Source: an uncultured Acetatifactor sp.
Lineage (GTDB): Bacteria > Bacillota > Clostridia > Lachnospirales > Lachnospiraceae
NCBI GenBank assembly: GCA_934426825.1
Contig: CAKRYI010000008.1
Span: 35,282-99,281 of the forward strand
Direction: 5' to 3'
Length of the DNA stretch: 64,000 bases
This document shows, piece after piece, positions 60,171-64,000 of the stretch. The translations under genes and the position numbers were made by a program. The number at the start of each line of letters is the position of its first letter. The first letter of the stretch is position 1. Below the pieces are notes generated by a model that was given only the letters and a program-made list of their open reading frames with translations, searched no databases and was not told the origin of the DNA.

Positions 60171-60461
60171 TTATGCCTCGTCCTGTCTAACGCATAAATA
60201 TCTGATAACATTTTCCATAATACGGATACGGCTCTCGATTTCAGCGGGAGCAGTGCTATCAGCCTCAAATTTGATGAAATAGTAGAAAGCTTCTTTCATT
60301 TTCTGGATTTCGTAAGCCAGTCTCTTCTTGCCCCACTCGTCCACTTCTGTGATGGTACCGCCGAATCTTTCAATCAGAGCTTTGCACTTGTCAACGACAG
60401 CTGCTCTCTCATCATCTTCGATTTTAGCGCTAACAACAACGGCTAATTCATACTTGTTCAT
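60171..60461 (-). CDS. rpsF: Ribosomal protein bS6
   Basis: 30S subunit protein of 96 residues (MNKYELAVVVSAKIEDDERA, GGTITEVDEWGKKRLAYEIQ, EAFYYFIKFEA). Pairs with S18. AAAGGAGG lies before ATG 60461. First gene of rpsF-ssb-rpsR; the leader may carry the S6:S18 autoregulatory site, which I cannot model here. Confidence 0.97.
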   Translation of the reverse strand: MNKYELAVVVSAKIEDDERAAVVDKCKALIERFGGTITEVDEWGKKRLAYEIQKMKEAFYYFIKFEADSTAPAEIESRIRIMENVIRYLCVRQDEA

Positions 60462-60559
60462 GCTTTGTTACCTCCTTTTGGTCTCTGGCCCGCATCTTAC
60501 TGCGAGCAAGGAAAATATTGTATCACGAATTAATATGTTACCATATAAATCCTTGGTTT

Positions 60560-60742
60560 TCAAGACTTTTCGGTAATTTCTTTGACATTCTTCTCCAAAA
60601 GTTTTCTTGCTATCATAATCTGATGTCCGCATCCCAAGCATTTCAGCCGGAAATCAGCTCCGATACGCAGAACCTCCCACTCCCGGCTGCCGCAGGGGTG
60701 CTGTTTTTTTAATTTCACAATATCACCTACATTAATATCCAT
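60560..60742 (-). CDS. DUF951 protein, YyzM-like
   Basis: 60 residues, MDINVGDIVKLKKQHPCGSR and EWEVLRIGADFRLKCLGCGH: the DUF951 family, an SH3-like small protein with a C...C-x2-C zinc-type set, found next to rpsF in many Firmicutes. Function unknown. AAAGGAGA precedes ATG 60742. Confidence 0.93.
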   Translation of the reverse strand: MDINVGDIVKLKKQHPCGSREWEVLRIGADFRLKCLGCGHQIMIARKLLEKNVKEITEKS

Positions 60743-60753
60743 ACTATTCTCCT

Positions 60754-61590
60754 TTACAGGTTTCCTACCAGAAAATCCTTGATTGTGCCAAAAAACTCCC
60801 GAAACAGATTATTCGGCAGGATTGCCGGGTAACAACCAGCGGAAAGCCCTTCCAAGTGGGTATATCCCTGCTTTTTGGCAATCTGCAATGCCCGAAACAT
60901 ATGAAAATTATTGGTTACCAATACTACTCTGTCCTTGCCTTTGTCAAGCAGTTCCCCGCTGTATGTCAGATTCTGACAGGTGTTGGTTGACTTGTCTTCC
61001 AAAAGGATTCGCTCTTCCTCCACTCCTGCCTGCATCAAATATTCAGACATTCCCTGCGCCTCACTGACAGGCTCGTCCGGTCCCTGACCGCCGGACACTA
61101 TCACCTTTGTTTCGGGATTGTCCAGCAGATACATTGCCGCCACATCCAGACGTTTCCGTAAAAGATAACTCGGCCCGCTCGGTTTCCACTGTGCGCCGAG
61201 CACCACCACATAATCCGCTCCCGGCTGTGCTTTTGCTCCAAAACGGCTGAAAATCATGCCTTCCACCACAATGAAAAATAAAAGTCCAATCGCGACCAAT
61301 ACCACAAAACATCTTTTTATCCATTTAGGGATTCGCTCCAGCCATTCCCTGTGGGCAAGCAGCACGGAGAGTCCTCCGAACAGAACCGCTATGACACCCC
61401 ATATCAGGAAAAATTTGCTTCCGTATCCCACAAAAAGAGCAATTCCAATGCAATAGAGCAGACAAAGGGCGGCAAAAATACCGGAAAGGACAGCACCTAC
61501 GGGCTTTTTGTCCAGCTTGCCTCTCTTCTCCAAATATATCACTTTTTTACTTTTTTCAAACGGGATTAAATCCCCTTTTCTTCGTTTCAT
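60754..61590 (-). CDS. YdcF/ElyC-like DUF218 membrane protein
   Basis: 278 residues: four hydrophobic segments in the first ~120 residues, then a DUF218 domain with VVVLGAQWKPSGPSYLLRKR, VIVSGGQGPDEPVSEAQGMS, LLEDKSTNTCQNLTYSGELL and VVLVTNNFHMFRALQIAKK. ElyC and its kin affect envelope and undecaprenyl metabolism, but the reaction is unknown. ATG 61590 fits AGAGGC at ten bases; ATG 61599 would be too close. Followed by DUF951 after 11 bp. Confidence 0.9.
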   Translation of the reverse strand: MKRRKGDLIPFEKSKKVIYLEKRGKLDKKPVGAVLSGIFAALCLLYCIGIALFVGYGSKFFLIWGVIAVLFGGLSVLLAHREWLERIPKWIKRCFVVLVAIGLLFFIVVEGMIFSRFGAKAQPGADYVVVLGAQWKPSGPSYLLRKRLDVAAMYLLDNPETKVIVSGGQGPDEPVSEAQGMSEYLMQAGVEEERILLEDKSTNTCQNLTYSGELLDKGKDRVVLVTNNFHMFRALQIAKKQGYTHLEGLSAGCYPAILPNNLFREFFGTIKDFLVGNL

Positions 61591-61633
61591 ATGTTTCATG
61601 CCTCTTAAAAGGTTTCGACTCTCTGATTGTTCT

Positions 61634-61663
61634 ATTGTATCACATTGGGCAAAGGCTTCTCAA
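61634..61663 (-). promoter_or_regulatory. Promoter of the ydcF-DUF951 transcript
   Basis: Minus strand TTGAGA (61663-61658), 18-bp spacer, TACAAT (61639-61634). Confidence 0.65.
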
Positions 61664-61710
61664 TAGCCGCAGCGGCGCAGATTCTTAATAATTTCTTATA
61701 TTTTTCTTTG

Positions 61711-62035
61711 TTTGTGGTATAATGATTCTGCAGGTGCAGAATCCAAGACGGTAACAACCGTCTTGGCACCACTTCGTGGTGCATTATACAAATCCATGGC
61801 TCGAAAAGTAAATGTCCCTGCGGGACGCTTCCTTTTCTTCGCACATGGTATAATGTATGCGAGAACAAAACCAAGCGGCTGCGTAGCAGACATTTGGTTT
61901 TGTTCCGCAATAACGAACGAACCGCCTGCGCCAGCAGGCAAAAAGCGCGTATGCGCTGGTTCGTGAGTTTTAGCAAGAAATTATCGCAACCGTCTTGTCA
62001 CCACTTCGTGAGTTTTTAATCCAAGACGAAAGAAT
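61711..62035 (+). ncRNA. Multi-hairpin element, candidate structured RNA or palindromic repeat
   Basis: About 325 bp with almost every base in an inverted repeat. GTATAATG (61717-61724) and CATTATAC (61782-61789) enclose three adjoining hairpins: GATTCTGC/GCAGAATC (61724-61743), CCAAGACGGT-AACA-ACCGTCTTGG (61743-61766) and GCACCAC-TTC-GTGGTGC (61766-61782). A second GTATAATG (61848-61855) can pair with the same CATTATAC around a GAAAAG/CTTTTC hairpin. Then come GAACAAAACCAA/TTGGTTTTGTTC (61863-61905) and a three-way junction closed by ACGAACC/GGTTCGT (61917-61964). A 22-mer, ACCGTCTTG(G/T)CACCACTTCGTG, occurs at 61757 and 61989. An extended -10 TGGTATAAT opens it. Strand is uncertain; a plus frame through it is an artefact of the repeats. 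Confidence 0.6.
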
Positions 62036-62058
62036 ACGGAAAGGAGCAAACCTGTTTC

Positions 62059-62790
62059 ATGAGCGAATTAAGAGATTCTATTCAGACTTTAAACGATTAT
62101 ATTAATAAATATAACAACATTGTCTTTTTCGGAGGTGCAGGTGTGTCAACCGAAAGCGGCATTCCGGATTTCAGAAGTGTAGACGGATTGTACCACCAGC
62201 AATATGATTATCCGCCGGAAACCATTCTCAGCCATAGTTTCTATCGCAGCAACCCGGAGGAATTCTACCGCTTTTACCGCAACAAAATGCTTTTTCCCAA
62301 TGCAAAGCCAAATGCTGCACATTTAAAGCTGGCAGAATTGGAACAACGGGGAAAACTGCGCGCCGTGATTACCCAGAATATTGACGGACTGCATCAGGCT
62401 GCGGGAAGCAAAGTGGTGTTGGAACTCCACGGCTCGGTGCTTCGCAATTACTGCGAGCATTGCCACGAATTTTATGATTTAGACTATATCCTACATACCA
62501 CCGGCGTGCCTAAGTGTACCCAGTGCGGCGGTCCTGTTAAGCCGGATGTCGTTTTATATGAAGAGGGACTGAATGAAAAGACCTTGAACGAGGCAGTACA
62601 TTATATCCATAATGCAGATATGCTGATTATCGGCGGTACATCCCTTGCCGTTTACCCGGCGGCAGGGTTAATTGATTATTTTCAGGGGGATAAATTAGTG
62701 GTGATTAACAAGGCTCCCACTCCCAGAGACAGCTATGCCGATTTGTTGATTCAGGGGGCGATTGGGGAAGTTTTGGGCTGCGTGGAATAA
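62059..62790 (+). CDS. cobB: NAD-dependent protein deacylase, sirtuin
   Basis: Sir2-family lysine deacylase of 243 residues. NAD-binding GAGVSTESGIPDFRS, ITQNIDGLHQAAGS, catalytic His in VLELHGSVLRNYC, zinc set C-x2-C (YCEHCHEF) and C-x2-C (CTQCGG), and GTSLAVYPAAGLIDYF are all present. ATG 62059 has GGAG 12 bases before, slightly far. It stands downstream of the multi-hairpin element, which forms its whole leader region. No terminator is evident after it. Confidence 0.95.
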   Translation: MSELRDSIQTLNDYINKYNNIVFFGGAGVSTESGIPDFRSVDGLYHQQYDYPPETILSHSFYRSNPEEFYRFYRNKMLFPNAKPNAAHLKLAELEQRGKLRAVITQNIDGLHQAAGSKVVLELHGSVLRNYCEHCHEFYDLDYILHTTGVPKCTQCGGPVKPDVVLYEEGLNEKTLNEAVHYIHNADMLIIGGTSLAVYPAAGLIDYFQGDKLVVINKAPTPRDSYADLLIQGAIGEVLGCVE

Positions 62791-62864
62791 TAATATTATT
62801 GTAAAAGTATCAGATAGTATATCTACATACACACAGATTTCTTTCCGGAACCTGCATTTTTCTA

Positions 62865-63110
62865 TCATTTATTTTCCTCAAACAGGTTTCCGGAGGCAAT
62901 CTCACGCATTTTTGCTATTGTATCTTCATAATGGACAAAATCTGCAGCAAAATAACTTGTAATATCCTGATAATCCTTTTCATAAAAGGCCGTATCGCAG
63001 AGTTGCATGATTATATCCGGTACATTTACTCCCGGCATTGCTGACGGACATATTGACATCTGTGCACGATGCTCTCTCACTTCTCTTACCAGTTTTTCAA
63101 ATTTTTTCAT
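62865..63110 (-). CDS. Hypothetical protein, 81 residues
   Basis: Frame MKKFEKLVREVREHRAQMSI...ITSYFAADFVHYEDTIAKMR. The sequence is mildly acidic, helical, without membrane segments. ATG 63110 lacks a ribosome site, the region is AT-rich, and the neighbours look decayed, so it may be a remnant or an unrecognised small gene. No family recognised. Confidence 0.35.
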   Translation of the reverse strand: MKKFEKLVREVREHRAQMSICPSAMPGVNVPDIIMQLCDTAFYEKDYQDITSYFAADFVHYEDTIAKMREIASGNLFEENK

Positions 63111-63211
63111 CAAATTTTACCATTGAACTTAATTTATAAATATCATATAAATGCCTGGAACATCTCTTTGCCCTGTTTTGGATAAAATAGTCACACAAGG
63201 CAAAAACCTTA

Positions 63212-63331
63212 TCAATTCTTCAGTTTCTTTCTTCTGCTTTCACCGATATGTTCAGCAAATGTAATATCAATATCTCCGAAAAAAATAGGTTCTCCCGGCT
63301 CATAATTTTCTTTTAAATATTCATACAACAT
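63212..63331 (-). pseudogene. 39-residue remnant, start resembles AbiEi-type antitoxins
   Basis: From ATG 63331 (AAAGGG nine bases before) the product starts MLYEYLKENYEPGEPIFFGD, which in form recalls the winged-helix start of AbiEi-family antitoxin/regulator proteins of gut Clostridia, then ends after IDITFAEHIGESRRKKLKN. Only about the first 20 residues fit that family, so I read it as a truncated copy; the family link is from memory and weak. Confidence 0.35.
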
Positions 63332-63527
63332 ACTCTCGTACCCTTTCGATAAGTAAATATATATTTTACTTATCGTTGGTATATCTGGAAAAATTATTTC
63401 TGTCAATGGAAATGACAACCTGTTATATTCTTATCTTTATATTAATAGTTCATTTTTCACTCCTCCATCACATGCTGCCTAATCCAACAACAGATGAAAG
63501 CCTTATCTCGAACCGTCCTCCTAAATA

Positions 63528-63701
63528 ACATATTATAATAATACCTATTGTGCTGATAAAATCTATCCTCAAGAAATTAAATCTGTTACTGGGGTGCTTG
63601 GAGCTAATTATAAGGTGGTTATTAAAACCTACCTTCTTACAGATGAAAAAGGCAAAACAAATTTGATTTTAGTAATTCAAAACGGGGGGTGCAAATTTTA
63701 A
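63528..63701 (+). pseudogene. C-terminal gene remnant without start
   Basis: Open frame after a stop near 63526, no start codon with a ribosome site, reading ...YCADKIYPQEIKSVTGVLGA, NYKVVIKTYLLTDEKGKTN, LILVIQNGGCKF to TAA 63701. Composition is protein-like but AT-rich compared with neighbours. It may be the tail of an acquired gene that was lost by deletion. 62791-63760 holds no other supported gene. Confidence 0.3.
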
Positions 63702-63760
63702 GAACATACATGAAATAGAGTGATTTGAGAAAGAAAGCATAAGTCTTTATTAAGACAGAT

Positions 63761-63800
63761 TAAAAAGCAAACCCCTAAAAAGCTGATTTTTAGGGGTTCT
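63761..63800 (-). terminator. Terminator of the tRNA-Glu-tRNA-Cys transcript
   Basis: AACCCCTAAAAA (63770-63781) pairs perfectly with TTTTTAGGGGTT (63787-63798), loop of five. On the minus strand TTTGCTTTTTAA follows, immediately after tRNA-Cys. Confidence 0.88.
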
Positions 63801-63804
63801 TAAG

Positions 63805-63876
63805 AGGCGCAGACCGGATTTGAACCGGTGGATACTGGTGTTGCAGACCATTGCCTTACCACTTGGCTACTGCGCC
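63805..63876 (-). tRNA. tRNA-Cys (GCA)
   Basis: Acceptor stem GGCGCAG/CTGCGCC, anticodon loop CTGCAAC with anticodon GCA, T loop GGTTCAAATCC, discriminator U as required for Cys. CCA is not encoded. Confidence 0.97.
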
Positions 63877-63925
63877 ATATATAATATTATATGTATATCT
63901 CCTATGGAAATATACATACTTTTAA

Positions 63926-63997
63926 TGACTCCAACGGGAATCGAACCCGTGTTACCGCCGTGAAAGGGCGATGTCTTAACCGCTTGACCATGGAGCC
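63926..63997 (-). tRNA. tRNA-Glu (UUC)
   Basis: Acceptor stem GGCTCCA/TGGAGTC with one G-U pair, anticodon loop CTTTCAC with anticodon TTC, T arm CGGGTTCGATTCCCG. CCA is not encoded. It precedes tRNA-Cys by 49 bp on the same strand. Confidence 0.97.
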
Positions 63998-64000
63998 GCA

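Noticed and set aside
61712..61966. 84-codon plus frame within the multi-hairpin element
   Set aside because: The frame is made by the palindromic repeats; its product has no normal composition and no ribosome site.
1..64000. CRISPR arrays, insertion sequences, prophage
   Set aside because: No regularly spaced direct repeats, transposase, integrase or phage structural genes were seen on either strand.

Overview
The window reads as chromosomal core sequence of an anaerobic, spore-forming Firmicute, most likely of the Lachnospiraceae (Clostridia). The grounds are a T-box in front of ileS, spoVT, spoVG, cwlD and a SleB-type hydrolase, GlgC/GlgD glycogen synthesis, a pyruvate formate-lyase with its activase and a 2[4Fe-4S] ferredoxin, moderate GC, and strong AGGAGG-type ribosome sites. 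I see no insertion sequence, prophage, CRISPR array or rRNA. The last ~1.1 kb before two tRNA genes is AT-rich and holds gene remnants.

Layout. 1-4.1 kb: end of a membrane protein gene, then ileS with a complete T-box leader. 4.1-11.4 kb: diguanylate cyclase, nicotinate phosphoribosyltransferase, spoVT behind a forespore-type promoter, a MATE pump with a class B sortase, an MFS transporter, and a 35-codon gene whose ribosome site is buried in a hairpin. 11.5-18.6 kb (minus): glgC-glgD, spoVG, pth-mfd. 18.9-25.5 kb (plus): murC, a cluster of DnaA boxes, dnaD-dnaI, prs, bioY with a BirA operator, a large palindrome, and queT with a preQ1-I riboswitch. 25.6-29.8 kb (minus): an 845-residue exported protein, a methyltransferase and an unknown gene. 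29.9-37.0 kb (minus): the full F1Fo ATP synthase operon, whose c subunit carries the sodium-binding signature. 37.2-43.2 kb: acetyltransferase and DUF402 genes, then the sua5-rpiB-upp-dCMP deaminase-sleB series and cwlD. 43.3-47.5 kb: a class B sortase with an adjacent VPKTG surface protein, and a GH18 hydrolase. 48.0-54.5 kb: mecA, a DUF1858 redox protein, and the fermentation cluster. 54.5-61.6 kb (minus): a MerR regulator, gdpP-rplI-dnaB, ydcF-DUF951 and rpsF-ssb-rpsR. 61.7-64.0 kb: a multi-hairpin element, a sirtuin, decayed sequence, tRNA-Cys and tRNA-Glu.

The most interesting system is the pyruvate formate-lyase at 49.3-54.5 kb. It is split. A 680-residue protein holds the catalytic Cys-Cys pair but stops before the glycyl radical domain. 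That domain (80 residues, Gly55) is a separate gene 281 bp downstream. Between them lies a 67-residue protein that resembles the start of the radical domain but ends in a C-x2-C-x6-C tail instead of the radical loop. Each of the three has its own ribosome site, and the activase and a ferredoxin follow. This looks like a deliberate multi-subunit glycyl radical enzyme, not a sequencing error.

Other regulatory features are dense: divergent promoters sharing one -35 element at 10.07 kb, a palindrome touching the atp promoter, a probably leaderless sortase mRNA, and two large palindromic elements that no gene explains.
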